From Bacteroidota bacterium (GTDB lineage: Bacteria; Bacteroidota; Bacteroidia; Sphingobacteriales; Sphingobacteriaceae), in the NCBI GenBank assembly GCA_018266915.1, contig JAFDZM010000035.1, positions 18,043-82,042 on the forward strand: a stretch of 64,000 nt of DNA, written 5' to 3'. This document shows, in pieces, positions 8,201 through 16,871 of the stretch. The position numbers and the translations under genes were made by a program. How positions within the stretch are numbered: position 1 is the first letter of the stretch; the number at the start of each line of letters is the position of its first letter. Below the pieces are notes generated by a model. It saw nothing but the letters and a program-made list of their open reading frames with translations, was not told the DNA's origin and searched no databases.

Positions 8201-10015
8201 ACGCTGGTTAGCCAGGTGGATTATAACGAGTTGGGGCAGGTACTGGCCAAACGCCTTCACAGTACGGACAGTTTAAACTTTTACCAGAATATAGCCTATA
8301 CCTACAATGAACGTGGTTGGTTGTTGACCAGCAGTGCACCGCTGTTTGCCATGAACCTTTATTATAATACGAGTGCGGGCATAAAGGCATGGAATGGGGA
8401 CATCAAGTACCAGTACTGGGGGACGCCCAGCACGGTAATGAACCAGCATTTTGCCTATGACATGGACGCACAAGACAGGTTGCTAGCGGGAAGTTCGACA
8501 ATCAACTACGATGAATATCCGATTTATGATATGAACGGCAACATCACTGCATTGAACCGGGGGGTGGGACCGACTACTTATACCAATACTGACCAGCTGT
8601 TGTATAACTATCTAGATGTAAATGGTAATTATACCAACCAGTTACAGAGCGTTAATGACTTGAATGCCAATACATATACCACCGGATTGCCCGGTGGGGT
8701 CACCAAATACACCTATGATGGTAATGGAAATTTACTGACCCAAAGAAATCAGAACAGTAACACGCAGCAGGACAAAACCTATACATATAACCTGCTGAAC
8801 TTGCCGAAGATAATAACCGCCAATACGGGCCTAACCACGTCCACTACCCTAACCTATATTTATGACGCAGCGGGCAACAAACTAAGAAGGACAAGCACAG
8901 GGCTGAGTGATGTTACAGATTATATCAGCGGTATTCAGTATGATGCTTACAATGGCGCTCAATCAAACTTGAATTTTATCCAAACGGAAGAAGGTAAAGC
9001 AGCTTATTTGCAGTCAACCGGAGGGTTTGATTACTATTACTACCTCGGGGATAATCTGGGGAATACGAGGGTAACGTTTGATACAAAACTTAGTTCAGCA
9101 TCGCTTTATCAAACAGATGATTATTTTCCGTTTGGATTAGAGATACCAGAAGGCACAATACCCAATCCTAAAAATGAATATCTTTACAACAAGAAGGAGC
9201 TACAAGAGGAGCTCGGGCAATACGATTATGGCGCGCGGTTCTATGATCCGGTGATTGGTAGGTGGGGTGTCGTAGACCCTATGGCAGAGAATTCTAGAAG
9301 GTTTAGTCCTTATACATATGTTGAAAATAATCCGATACGAAATCTCGATCCAGACGGGATGGAAGTCTTTCTAGGACAAGGTATAGCTGGAGGAGATTTA
9401 TATACAGAAGAAGATGCACAGAATTTGTTTAGAGACTTACAGCAGCAACAGCAAGAACAAGGAGGGCCGGGTGATAAAAAGAAAAAGCAAGAAGAGAAAA
9501 AGAAGAAGCCGGAAGAAAACAAGAGTTCCGGGGCAAATCCACGACATGCACCCGCTTGGGAATATAAAGTACCAATAATAAGTTGGTCAGCTGAAACGTG
9601 GGATAATGTAGAAAACGGCAATTATTGGACAGCTGCGGGACGTGAAGCTGATGGAATGGCCACTGCACTTTTTACTGGAGAGATGTTTTTGGAAAAGGGG
9701 ATAACGACTGGTTTGGCTAGTTTATTTACAAGGGATGCAGCAAGTGCTGTAACTATAGAATTCGGTGGCGGAGCAAAAGCATCTTGGCATGCAGTACGAC
9801 ATTTAATAGATGAAGCAGGCATGAATGAAGCAGAAGTGCAGGCAGTAAAAGACGCCATAACGAAAGATGTATCAAAAGTTGCAGGCTCGATCAAAACAGG
9901 AGCAAAAGTATTAACAAGGCCAATCATTGTTAACGGAGTTAAATTAGAATACAATGTATTTAGAAGAACTAATGGAGTACTTAATGTTGGACGTATTGTA
10001 TTAGCAAAACCATGA
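5234..10015 (+). CDS. Exported NHL-RHS polymorphic toxin, 1593 aa
   Basis: I start it at 5234, where MKKHLVAKLILCMGICLMFW begins a signal peptide; the frame is open back to 5114 but overlaps the previous gene. Order of parts: NHL beta-propeller repeats, about residues 65-385 (NPIGMAVDANGNIYVAD, IRKITPAGVVSTFAG and variants); a putative Ig-like segment near 390-440; a DUF6443-like region (IKYFDGLGRPIQTVKVKG) near 470-500; YD repeats; the RHS core near 1313-1375 (YDYGARFYDPVIGRWGVVDP, then NPIRNLDPDGM); and a 218-residue variable tip. The tip has a Gln/Lys-rich linker, then ASWHAVRHLIDEAGMNEAEV and a strand-rich end (INGVKLEYN-like, GVLNVGRIVLAKP), which I tentatively read as a BECR-fold RNase. 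The tip is more AT-rich than the core, as expected of exchanged toxin tips. The immunity gene overlaps its stop. Confidence 0.85.
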   Translation: MKKHLVAKLILCMGICLMFWQKAFSQAPNISYTNTQTIVAGTAITPISPTNSGGAVAVNGQTSLLAGTVGSRGSSDGSTGTSFSNPIGMAVDANGNIYVADEGNYKIRKITPAGVVSTFAGTGSPGSTNNSVPTQASFNSPFGICFDMVGNMYVADYFNNMIRKITPAGVVSTLAGNGTAGYVNGAPGSAEFNSPTGVAADALGNVYVADFGNHMIRKITPDGTVSLFAGQNVYGYADGQGALAKFGGPQTLGFDPQGNLIVADKSNNMIRKITPNGTVSTLAGQTTAGYTNGNGSAAQFNNPAGLAIDASGTIYVPDYNNNRIRIVSQSGVVSNLSGTGIVGSANGAGSSATFNNPYGIAIDKSGNLYVSEFTNLTIRKVLSTPYTISPALPAGLNFNTATGVISGAAISSSPSTTYTITAYNLSGSSTTTLTFAVNAASIAPSQNMNYIMTYVPRVSGLTSATAVVNASPDKTKIQTEIKYFDGLGRPIQTVKVKGSPNGRDLVQPVAYDSQGREAYKYLPYAVTGSSNSDGSYKTDALTAAAGVSYFYNPTGSGISGNQQSNGIVVNPNPYSQIVFEASPLNRVIEQGAPGTPWQPVANSNTGHTVKTIYTTNNTTAITDTANTTLVALYTATVNSDQSRTLTRASGTAGNYDAGQLYLTITYNENWTGGRSGTSEEYKDIEGHVVLKRTFNYVRTTHVTEIMSTYYVYDDLGNLAFVLTPMSGADGAQPSQALLDNLCYQYRYDEQNRLTQKKLPGKGWEYTVYNKLDQPVLTQDSVQRANNQWSVTKYDALGRVIMTGLFNSSATQNTQKTNIYAYSQWDIRDYTNTSTGYLMNSYPGPSTILTINYYDDYNYGNVAGAPTNYAAPSGSSTMTRGLLTGKQTAVLNTPTDMLWDVPYYDDLGRTIKTYTEHYLGGTANTNNYDAITTTYNFTNAPTTVTRQHYTSSSTTIPMLTATNTYMYDHMGRKLKTWEQLTYGSNLPTGNTLVSQVDYNELGQVLAKRLHSTDSLNFYQNIAYTYNERGWLLTSSAPLFAMNLYYNTSAGIKAWNGDIKYQYWGTPSTVMNQHFAYDMDAQDRLLAGSSTINYDEYPIYDMNGNITALNRGVGPTTYTNTDQLLYNYLDVNGNYTNQLQSVNDLNANTYTTGLPGGVTKYTYDGNGNLLTQRNQNSNTQQDKTYTYNLLNLPKIITANTGLTTSTTLTYIYDAAGNKLRRTSTGLSDVTDYISGIQYDAYNGAQSNLNFIQTEEGKAAYLQSTGGFDYYYYLGDNLGNTRVTFDTKLSSASLYQTDDYFPFGLEIPEGTIPNPKNEYLYNKKELQEELGQYDYGARFYDPVIGRWGVVDPMAENSRRFSPYTYVENNPIRNLDPDGMEVFLGQGIAGGDLYTEEDAQNLFRDLQQQQQEQGGPGDKKKKQEEKKKKPEENKSSGANPRHAPAWEYKVPIISWSAETWDNVENGNYWTAAGREADGMATALFTGEMFLEKGITTGLASLFTRDAASAVTIEFGGGAKASWHAVRHLIDEAGMNEAEVQAVKDAITKDVSKVAGSIKTGAKVLTRPIIVNGVKLEYNVFRRTNGVLNVGRIVLAKP

Positions 10016-10347
10016 GAAGACTAAGAAAAGAAGAACACGATCTTATCGAATATTTATTGAGGCAAACGCCAAACACTGAACATCTGTATGATCAATTAGA
10101 AGATTGTGTTGTAGAAGAAATGGATGATGGAGGAATGGGAAGTTTAACATTCGTACGCAATGACAAGAAGGAACAAAGAACCGGCCATATTGTTGCTGAA
10201 ATTTCTTTACTTGATAAGGATAATGTGGCTACAAGTTTTGCGGTAATATTAGATAGGGAGAATGATCTATATGAATTAGATGTATTCAAAGCGGACTCTT
10301 CGCCATTAGTAGAGTTCCCTCGACCTCCTTATAACGAGCTCATCTAG
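10012..10347 (+). CDS. DUF6984-type immunity protein, 111 aa
   Basis: The start overlaps the toxin stop by four bases (ATGA), so toxin and this protein are translationally coupled. It begins MRRLRKEEHDLIEYLL and contains EEMDDGGMGSLTFV followed by paired strands ending in YELDVFKADSSPLVEFP, the pattern I know as DUF6984. It has no signal peptide, so it acts in the cytoplasm, where it would neutralise the toxin of the producing cell. The immunity role is inferred from position, size and family. A strong terminator follows. Confidence 0.8.
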   Translation: MRRLRKEEHDLIEYLLRQTPNTEHLYDQLEDCVVEEMDDGGMGSLTFVRNDKKEQRTGHIVAEISLLDKDNVATSFAVILDRENDLYELDVFKADSSPLVEFPRPPYNELI

Positions 10348-10445
10348 CGTAATATATCAATCCGGTAGTGTATCAAAGCTGTTGTTTATTGGATAAAGCA
10401 TTGATAGTCAATTATAATTAAAGATACTTAAATAAAAAAAGTGAA

Positions 10446-10482
10446 AAGCGGGTGGTATTAACGTATCATCCGCTTATTTTTT
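10446..10482 (+). terminator. Rho-independent terminator of the toxin-immunity unit
   Basis: AAGCGGGTGGTA (10446-10457) pairs with TATCATCCGCTT (10464-10475) with two G-U pairs; a T-rich run follows at 10477-10482. Confidence 0.65.
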
Positions 10483-10483
10483 G

Positions 10484-11315
10484 TAGTTTAGACATCACCT
10501 AAATGCCTGGACCTTTATGCCGTGTGTCAAAGTTGTTGGCGATGCAACCTGTCAGTATTGCCAAAGTAAAAGCATTAAGTTTGGAAAATTCAAAGGCAGG
10601 CAACGCTATCGTTGCAAGAGTTGCCTTAAAACGCAATTAATAGTTTAAAAAATCAAGCCTATAAATCATTCCTCAACAGTGAAATCGTAGCGCAGGTAAA
10701 AGAAGGATGTGGTGTCAGGAGCATTGCCAGGCTTTTACATATTTCTCCAAATACAGTCTTAAAACGAATTAAAACTATTGCAGCCTCCATTAATAGACCA
10801 GCGATAAATAGTGAACAGATATATGAGGTAGACGAGCTGAGGACATACATCGGTAGTAAAAACTGTGAGTGCTGGATAATTTATGCGCTGGATAAGCAAA
10901 ATGGACTGGTAGTTGACTTTAAAGTCGGTAGCCGCAACAAAAAGAACCTGAAGAAAGTTATTGATACGCTTTTATTAGCAAAGTGCAGAAAAATATTTAC
11001 TGATGGACTAAATCTTTATCATAGACTAATCCCAACCAAATTACATATAACGAAGCGGTATGGCACGAACAGGATCGAACGAAAAAACCTAAGTCTGCGT
11101 ACACATTTGAAACGATTGAACAGGAAAACAATTTGTTATTCGAAAAGCCTATCTATGCTTGAAGCTTGCCTTAAAATCTATCTTTGGTATCAAGGTGGTA
11201 AAAAGTTCGTATAATGCCGATGATTTCGTTATCATTCAATGAGGTTGCTTATAGTTAAAATCTTATCGAGCATAAATGTTTGTTTTCTTCATCGGGAATG
11301 CTTAGTTTAGATACC
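10484..11315. mobile_element. IS1-family remnant with end-like repeats
   Basis: TAGTTTAGACATCACC at 10484-10499 ends in CATCACC, the reverse complement of the GGTGATG tip typical of IS1-family ends. TAGTTTAGATACC at 11303-11315 is a degraded version in the same orientation to the right of the transposase. Both look like right ends, so the left one may belong to a second, lost copy. Boundaries are approximate. Confidence 0.4.
10517..11214 (+). pseudogene. Frameshifted IS1-family transposase
   Basis: Frame 2 from the ATG at 10517 gives a zinc-finger start (CQYCQSKSIKFGKFKGRQRY, then RCKSC) and stops at 10646. The frame one base behind then carries the rest, read from about 10636: YKSFLNSEIVAQVKEGCGVR, an HTH (RSIARLLHISPNTVLKRI), and the DDE catalytic parts YEVDELRTYIGSK, IFTDGLNLYHRLIP and NRIERKNLSLRTHLKRLNRK, ending at 11212-11214. 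In related Bacteroidota elements I recall this as one continuous frame, so a one-base change most likely broke it. All three acidic residues are still present, so decay is recent or the shift is tolerated. Clear matching terminal inverted repeats were not found. Confidence 0.75.
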
Positions 11316-11326
11316 TTATTGAGATT

Positions 11327-11752
11327 ATGAAACCCTACACCTTGTTCCTCTGCAAACGTGTCAAAGCCTATACACTTACGGAAATTCTGGTGGTGCTGGT
11401 AATCATCGGCATCCTGGTTTTACTGGCTTTACCAAACCTGTTGCCCGCTGTAAATAAAGCCAAAAAACTGGAAGCCAAACAACAGCTAGCCTACGTTAAA
11501 ACGCTTGAAAAAAATTACTTCTACGAACATTCAGAATATTCGAAAGACCTGAATGAAATAGGCTTTATCCAAGAGAAACTAAGCACAGATAGTAAAGATG
11601 GTAAAGCTAATTACCGTATTGAAATTACCAACGCTACGAACACTACTTTTACAGCCAGGGCAACAGCTGTAAAAGACTTTAGCGGTGATGGCAAATTCAA
11701 TGTATGGGAGATTGACCAGGATGGTAATTTAAAAGAAGTGGTAGCTGACTAA
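11327..11752 (+). CDS. gspG: Major pseudopilin, GspG-like, 141 aa
   Basis: A short basic leader, then AYTLTEILVVLVIIGILVLL: the type IV prepilin signature with the cleavage site before YTLTE, Glu at mature position 5, and a 20-residue hydrophobic helix. The C-terminal part has SGDGKFNVWEIDQDGNLKEV, an Asp-rich loop like the calcium-binding end of major pseudopilins. The prepilin peptidase gene follows one base after the stop, making this the first gene of the rightward operon. It would form the short pilus-like piston in the periplasm. It could also be called a type IV pilin; the neighbours favour the T2SS-like reading. Confidence 0.85.
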   Translation: MKPYTLFLCKRVKAYTLTEILVVLVIIGILVLLALPNLLPAVNKAKKLEAKQQLAYVKTLEKNYFYEHSEYSKDLNEIGFIQEKLSTDSKDGKANYRIEITNATNTTFTARATAVKDFSGDGKFNVWEIDQDGNLKEVVAD

Positions 11753-11753
11753 A

Positions 11754-12281
11754 GTGATAACTATAATAAAAATCCTAATCCTAATCTGTTTACTGATGAT
11801 TTTTTTCCAGGATATAAAAAGCCGTTCAGTCTATTGGATTTTATTTCCCGCGCTCACCGGTCTTTTACTTGGTTTACGTTATTTTCAAAATAGTGGAAGT
11901 ATCCTAAACTGGCAATCGGCATTATTTAATGTTGGTTTCCTTATTGTTCAATTACTTTTAGTTACATTCTATTTTTCAATCAAAAACAGAAAGCTAACTA
12001 ACATTACCAATGAATTACTGGGGTTAGGTGATGTGCTGTTTATTCTAAGCATCGCTTTTTATCTTCCAATATTTAATTATTTGTTCTTCTATATCGTCAG
12101 TTTAATTACTGTATTAGCATCCTGGATATGCTGGCAATCCATTACCTCAAATAATAATAAACATATTCCGCTTGCCGGACTACAGGCTGCTCTATTTGCA
12201 GGATTCTTATTAAGTGATTGGATACTAAAAACGCATAGCCTGACTGATGATACCTGGATTTTAAACCTTATCACCAGATGA
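11754..12281 (+). CDS. Prepilin peptidase (A24 family), 175 aa
   Basis: Multi-pass membrane protein starting at GTG, one base after the pseudopilin stop. The two aspartates of A24 aspartic peptidases are visible: Asp20 in FFQDIKSRSVYW and the GxGD motif in LLGLGDVLFILS. It lacks the N-terminal methyltransferase domain of classical PilD, so it is the short form. Its task is to cut the leader of the pseudopilins in this locus at the inner membrane. It overlaps the ATPase start by four bases (ATGA). Confidence 0.85.
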   Translation: MITIIKILILICLLMIFFQDIKSRSVYWILFPALTGLLLGLRYFQNSGSILNWQSALFNVGFLIVQLLLVTFYFSIKNRKLTNITNELLGLGDVLFILSIAFYLPIFNYLFFYIVSLITVLASWICWQSITSNNNKHIPLAGLQAALFAGFLLSDWILKTHSLTDDTWILNLITR

Positions 12282-13711
12282 ATATAGCGGAAGAGATTTT
12301 TATAAAGACGGACGACCTGCACTGGCTGACCAAAGACCAGGCCTGGCACTACAAAGTATTACCCAAAAGCAGAACAGCAAATGAGCTAAAGCTTTATTGT
12401 GAAGATTCAGCAGATAAGATAAGCTTGCTTGACGAATTGGAAATTCTTTTAGGAACAGCGGTGAAGCTTGAACCCATAGCCGATGCCCAAATAGCAAGAT
12501 TACTGTCCAAGTACTACTTAAAAGAAAGCGCGGCACAGGGAGCAACAGAAATACAATCTTCTTACAACGCCGATGATTTTTTGGTTAACCTGATAGCAGA
12601 GGCCAGGAATCTAAAGAGCAGCGATATTCATATTGAAAGCTATGAGAATAAGTGCCGTGTCCGGGTGAGGATTGATGGCATGATGGTTGAGCGTTACCTT
12701 TTAAAACGAGATGAATATCCGGCATTAATCAATAAAATAAAAATACTATCCAACCTGGATATAGCCGAAAAGCGACTGCCGCAGGATGGTCGTATCAACT
12801 TTAAGCATAACAACCATCAGTTTGATATACGTGTTTCTATTTTACCTACGCTGCATGGAGAAAAAGCAGTTCTGCGTCTATTGAGCAATGATGCTACTGA
12901 TATAGACCTCAACAGTCTCGGCTTTTCCAAATTCGACCTGGATAATTACCTGCAAGGCGCGATGCGGCCAAATGGTATCCTGCTCATCAGTGGCCCTACT
13001 GGTTCAGGTAAAACGACCACCCTGTACGCAACGCTCAAATTGTTGAATAAGGAGACCAGGAATGTAATGACCATCGAAGACCCAGTGGAATACACGTTGG
13101 AAGGTATTAACCAGGTGCAATTAAAGGAATCAATTGGATTAACATTTGGAGCAGCACTGCGAACCTTCCTACGGCAAGACCCTGACGTGATTATGGTGGG
13201 TGAGATTCGTGATATGGAAACTGCTGAAATGGCGATAAGAGCAGCATTGACAGGCCACCTGGTATTATCTACCATCCATACCAATTCAGCCTGGGGGACA
13301 GTATCCAGATTAATAGATATGGGTATTCCTCCTTTCCTGGTAGCAAGCACACTCAACACAACAGCAGCACAACGTCTGGTGCGTCTCCTATGCCCACATT
13401 GCAAAGAAGCAGCAGCATTTGATGAGAACCTTTATCCCAAGCAATTTAAACCCTACAGCAAGATAAATCACCACCATATAGCCAAAGGATGCGAGCAATG
13501 CTATTACACCGGCTACAAAGGCCGTAAAGCCGTGTACGAGGTCATTCCTATTGACCAGGAGTTAGCCGTCGAAATCAAAAACGGAAATATGTATATACAA
13601 CAATTGTTAAAACAGCGCGGTATAGGAACTTTGGCAGAAAATGCTTTCCGCCTGTTTGAACAAGGACAAACATCTATGGAGGAAATTTATCCTTTATTAT
13701 TCAATTACTAA
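12278..13711 (+). CDS. gspE: Secretion/pilus assembly ATPase, GspE/PilB-like, 477 aa
   Basis: Hexameric cytoplasmic ATPase that powers pseudopilus assembly. Seen in order: a short N1-like domain (about 1-90), SSDIHIESYENKCRVRVRID, the Walker A motif GPTGSGKTTTLYATL near residue 238, the Asp box around MTIEDPVEYTLEGINQVQL, the Walker B motif with RQDPDVIMVGEIRDMETAEM, the His box LVLSTIHTNSAW, and a tetracysteine zinc site (CPHCK and CEQCYYTGYKGR). All key residues are present and the length is normal. The C-terminal half matches GspE and PilB about equally; context decides for the T2SS-like name. Confidence 0.93.
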   Translation: MNIAEEIFIKTDDLHWLTKDQAWHYKVLPKSRTANELKLYCEDSADKISLLDELEILLGTAVKLEPIADAQIARLLSKYYLKESAAQGATEIQSSYNADDFLVNLIAEARNLKSSDIHIESYENKCRVRVRIDGMMVERYLLKRDEYPALINKIKILSNLDIAEKRLPQDGRINFKHNNHQFDIRVSILPTLHGEKAVLRLLSNDATDIDLNSLGFSKFDLDNYLQGAMRPNGILLISGPTGSGKTTTLYATLKLLNKETRNVMTIEDPVEYTLEGINQVQLKESIGLTFGAALRTFLRQDPDVIMVGEIRDMETAEMAIRAALTGHLVLSTIHTNSAWGTVSRLIDMGIPPFLVASTLNTTAAQRLVRLLCPHCKEAAAFDENLYPKQFKPYSKINHHHIAKGCEQCYYTGYKGRKAVYEVIPIDQELAVEIKNGNMYIQQLLKQRGIGTLAENAFRLFEQGQTSMEEIYPLLFNY

Positions 13712-13719
13712 TAAACCTG

Positions 13720-15651
13720 ATGCACAATAAATTTACCCGCCTTATTCTTTTAGTTTTTATTATCTGTTTAGCAAGCAGAGCATATAGCCAACAAGGCAGA
13801 ATCGCTGCTATACAGAAAAAACTGGACAGCTTATCCAAAAACGTTCCTGGACTAAATCAAAAAGTACAACTGAATGTAATCGGAGGGACGGTACAACAAT
13901 ATCTTTCCGGCATTGCCAGCTCCAACGGATTAAGCATAAGCGTTGACCCTAAACTAAACTTTGCCATCAGTGATTCCTATAATGATATTACTGCGGCTAA
14001 CATCCTGACGTTTCTTGCCCAGAAATATAACCTGGATGTAAGTATCGTGGGAGCTATTATTTATGTAACGCCTTACCAAGACCCTGCCCAGTTCATCAAA
14101 CCCGTACCAAAACAAATTGATGTAAAATACAACACAGTAGATAATGCGTTATCTCTTGCTTTGAACAATGACAGCCTGGTTGCGGTAGCTAAAAAGATAA
14201 CGCAGGTCTCCGGTAAAAATGTAGTAGTACCCAATTCACTGCAAACAAAACATGTATCAGGGTTTATCGAAGCAGCACCCTTTGAGACTGCCATGGATAA
14301 ACTGGCTTATGCCAATGAAATTAAAGTGGTAAAGACCAATGATAACTTTTTTGTGTTCCAGCCCCTTGATGAGAACGAAGAACTGTACATCAATGGAGAT
14401 AAAAGCACAGCAGTAAGGAAAACTTTCCGCCAACCATCCGGCAACGGGAATGCAGGAGCAACAGGGGTATTCAGCAGAATGGTAAACGGACAAAAGCTGA
14501 TTTCAGCTGATGCTGTCAATTCGCCTATTCTTAGCCTGGTAAAACAAGCATCACAAGAGCTATCTAAAAGCTATTCTATTTATACTGATTTAAAAGGTAA
14601 CATCGATATTCATGTAACAGATATTACCTATGACCAGTTCCTCGACCTGCTTTTCAGGGGCACCAACTATACCTTTCAAAATGAAAATGGAATTTACCTC
14701 ATAGGTGATAAATCAATAGAAGGCCTGAGAACCTACAAGGCCATTCATTTACAAAACCGCTCTATCGATACCATTGTGAACATGATTCCGGCAGAATGGA
14801 AGAAAGCACTGGAAATAAAAGAGTTCAGGGAGCAGAACACTATATTACTTTCAGGTTCCATTGCCCACATTAAAGAGACCGAAGCATTCATAAAAGAACT
14901 GGACGTACTGGTACCTGTAGTAATGATTGAGGTAACCATGATAGATTTCCATAAGACAAGAACAGTATCTACTGGTATTTCCGCAGGCGTTTCAGACAGC
15001 GTAAAAACTGGCGGCACGATATTGCCTGGAGTAGGGTTCACGTTTAGTGCCACCTCTGTTAACAGCTTTTTAAGCAGCCTGAGCAAGAATACAGGAGTTA
15101 ACCTGGGACATGTGGTGCCAAACTTTTATGTCAGTTTACAGGCCTTAGAAAACAACAATAACGTGGATGTGCGTTCGGTACCCAAGCTCTCTGCATTAAA
15201 CGGTCATTCTGCTACACTCAGCCTAGGGAATAAAAGATATTACAAAGATGTAACCCAAAACTTTTATCCATCAGCCACTACGACAGCTTCAATTTTTTCA
15301 AATGTTTATAAAGAAGTAGATGCCGATTTAAGCATAGATATTAAGCCGGTAGTCTCAGGAGATGACCAGGTAACCTTGGCGATAAAAGTGAATGTATCCG
15401 ATTTTACATCAATTCCAACAGATGGCTCACCACCACCGCAATCGGTAAACAAGTTCGAAACCAGTCTTCGAGTTCATAATGAAGATACTATCTTACTGGG
15501 CGGGATTGAAAGAACAGAAAACGATCTGAGCGCATCCGGCACCCCTATCCTTTCCAGGATACCGATACTTAAATGGATTTTTAGTAACCGGACAAAGACC
15601 ACGCAGAAAGTGACGACGGTACTTTTTATTAAATCAACTGTATTGCGCTAA
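13720..15651 (+). CDS. gspD: Outer-membrane secretin, GspD-like, 643 aa
   Basis: Signal peptide MHNKFTRLILLVFIICLASR ending before YSQQ. An STN/N0-like domain lies near residues 45-118 (GGTVQQYLSGIASSNGLSIS), followed by N1/N3-like segments. The secretin domain fills about 400-643: VVMIEVTMIDFHKTRTVSTG, VRSVPKLSALNGHSATLSLG, EDTILLGGIERTENDLSASG, then TPILSRIPILKWIFSNR and the final strands. It would form the outer-membrane channel. No C-terminal S-domain extension for a pilotin is visible. It lies 8 bases after gspE. Confidence 0.92.
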   Translation: MHNKFTRLILLVFIICLASRAYSQQGRIAAIQKKLDSLSKNVPGLNQKVQLNVIGGTVQQYLSGIASSNGLSISVDPKLNFAISDSYNDITAANILTFLAQKYNLDVSIVGAIIYVTPYQDPAQFIKPVPKQIDVKYNTVDNALSLALNNDSLVAVAKKITQVSGKNVVVPNSLQTKHVSGFIEAAPFETAMDKLAYANEIKVVKTNDNFFVFQPLDENEELYINGDKSTAVRKTFRQPSGNGNAGATGVFSRMVNGQKLISADAVNSPILSLVKQASQELSKSYSIYTDLKGNIDIHVTDITYDQFLDLLFRGTNYTFQNENGIYLIGDKSIEGLRTYKAIHLQNRSIDTIVNMIPAEWKKALEIKEFREQNTILLSGSIAHIKETEAFIKELDVLVPVVMIEVTMIDFHKTRTVSTGISAGVSDSVKTGGTILPGVGFTFSATSVNSFLSSLSKNTGVNLGHVVPNFYVSLQALENNNNVDVRSVPKLSALNGHSATLSLGNKRYYKDVTQNFYPSATTTASIFSNVYKEVDADLSIDIKPVVSGDDQVTLAIKVNVSDFTSIPTDGSPPPQSVNKFETSLRVHNEDTILLGGIERTENDLSASGTPILSRIPILKWIFSNRTKTTQKVTTVLFIKSTVLR

Positions 15652-15654
15652 CAA

Positions 15655-16869
15655 TTGAGTAAGCTGGATCAATATTACCGTTTTAGTAAGGTAGCTGGAG
15701 TAAATATCCACATCCAAAGTAATGGTCAACCATTGATACAGGTTTGCCAGGTAGAAGCAAATGGCAATCAACTGGACATTACTAAAAAGTTTACTGATTT
15801 AACTTCGATTAATCAGTTGAAGGAACATCTTCCTGCGAAGGCTGTTATTTCATTGAATTTGTCGGGTAAAGGCATTCTTCATAAGAGAATTGATAAAGTA
15901 GAAACCATTGATCAAAATGCTTTTAGCAAGGTATTACCTAATGTCAAATTAGAAGATTTCTACATGCAGAATTTTATTTCAGGTGAATATTCTTTTGTAT
16001 CAATTGCGAGGAAAACGGAGGCAGGCAAATGGCTCAACCAATTGAACGAACTTAACTTTCAACCACTATTACTGAGCCTGGGTGTGTTTCCTATTGAAAA
16101 TATTATCCCGCAACTGAATATCTATGAGCATCAAGCGATCATAGGCGGTTATCAGATTCAAAGAAATGATAAAGGTGAGTGGATAGATGTGAAAGCAACA
16201 GAAGAAAGCTCAGCTTTTGCCATCAAACTGGCCTCAGAAAAGATGGATGAAAAGCTTTTAATTCCTTATGCGACTGCTTTCCAGCTTGTGATGATAAATC
16301 AGCTTGACACCGTAAGAGCCAATGATGAAAAGCTCGATAAAATATTAAATGCAAAACAGTCGGAGCAAAAGCTAAAAGTTCAGGGCGTTATAGCACTTGC
16401 TGTCATCTTTACTTTACTGCTGCTTAACTATGTAACGCTTTCCTGGTTCAATTCATCTAATGCTGTTTTATCGGAACAGGTTGGTAAGTATGCAGAAACG
16501 ACCAGTAATGAGCAGGAGGTTTCAGATAAGATAAAGCAAAAACAAACCCTGCTTCACGCCCTGGGCTGGGATGGCGGAATAAATAAGAGCATATTAATTG
16601 ACCAGGTTGCTTCCTTAATGCCACCGGAAATAACCTTGCAGGCTATTTCAGTGAACCCGGTTGATGTGGCAGATAGCAGGGTGCAAAAGATGGTCGTATA
16701 TGATGATAAAAAGATAATCATAACCGGTAATTCGGAGAAAATTATCCCGGTGAATGAATGGATCGCCAGGATTAAAACCAAATCATGGGTAAAGAATATT
16801 CAACTGGAAAACTTTGCTTTTGACAATGAATTAAATACAGGTCGTTTTATCATAGCTATTAATTACTGA
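15655..16869 (+). CDS. gspL: Inner-membrane assembly platform protein, GspL/PilM-PilN-like, 404 aa
   Basis: The only suitable start is TTG at 15655, three bases after the gspD stop; no ATG lies near. An N-terminal cytoplasmic part of about 240 residues is followed by one membrane segment (GVIALAVIFTLLLLNYVTLS, near residue 243) and a periplasmic part with a coiled stretch and ASLMPPEITLQAISVNPV, the ferredoxin-like fold of PilN and the C-terminus of GspL. This layout (cytoplasmic, one TM, ferredoxin-like) is that of GspL, which ties the ATPase to the membrane. Sequence similarity is weak, so the call depends on topology and position between gspD and gspM. Confidence 0.75.
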   Translation: MSKLDQYYRFSKVAGVNIHIQSNGQPLIQVCQVEANGNQLDITKKFTDLTSINQLKEHLPAKAVISLNLSGKGILHKRIDKVETIDQNAFSKVLPNVKLEDFYMQNFISGEYSFVSIARKTEAGKWLNQLNELNFQPLLLSLGVFPIENIIPQLNIYEHQAIIGGYQIQRNDKGEWIDVKATEESSAFAIKLASEKMDEKLLIPYATAFQLVMINQLDTVRANDEKLDKILNAKQSEQKLKVQGVIALAVIFTLLLLNYVTLSWFNSSNAVLSEQVGKYAETTSNEQEVSDKIKQKQTLLHALGWDGGINKSILIDQVASLMPPEITLQAISVNPVDVADSRVQKMVVYDDKKIIITGNSEKIIPVNEWIARIKTKSWVKNIQLENFAFDNELNTGRFIIAINY

Positions 16870-16871
16870 AG

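Noticed and set aside
10640..10655. Programmed -1 frameshift at A6 (10647-10652) in the IS1 transposase
   Set aside because: The A run begins within the stop codon of the first frame, so slippage there would come too late; no other slippery heptamer was seen.
10484..11311. TAGTTTAGA on both sides of the IS1 remnant as a 9-base target duplication
   Set aside because: The bases inside are not matching inverted ends, and the left copy continues into CATCACC as an IS1 tip would; it is better explained as two similar ends.
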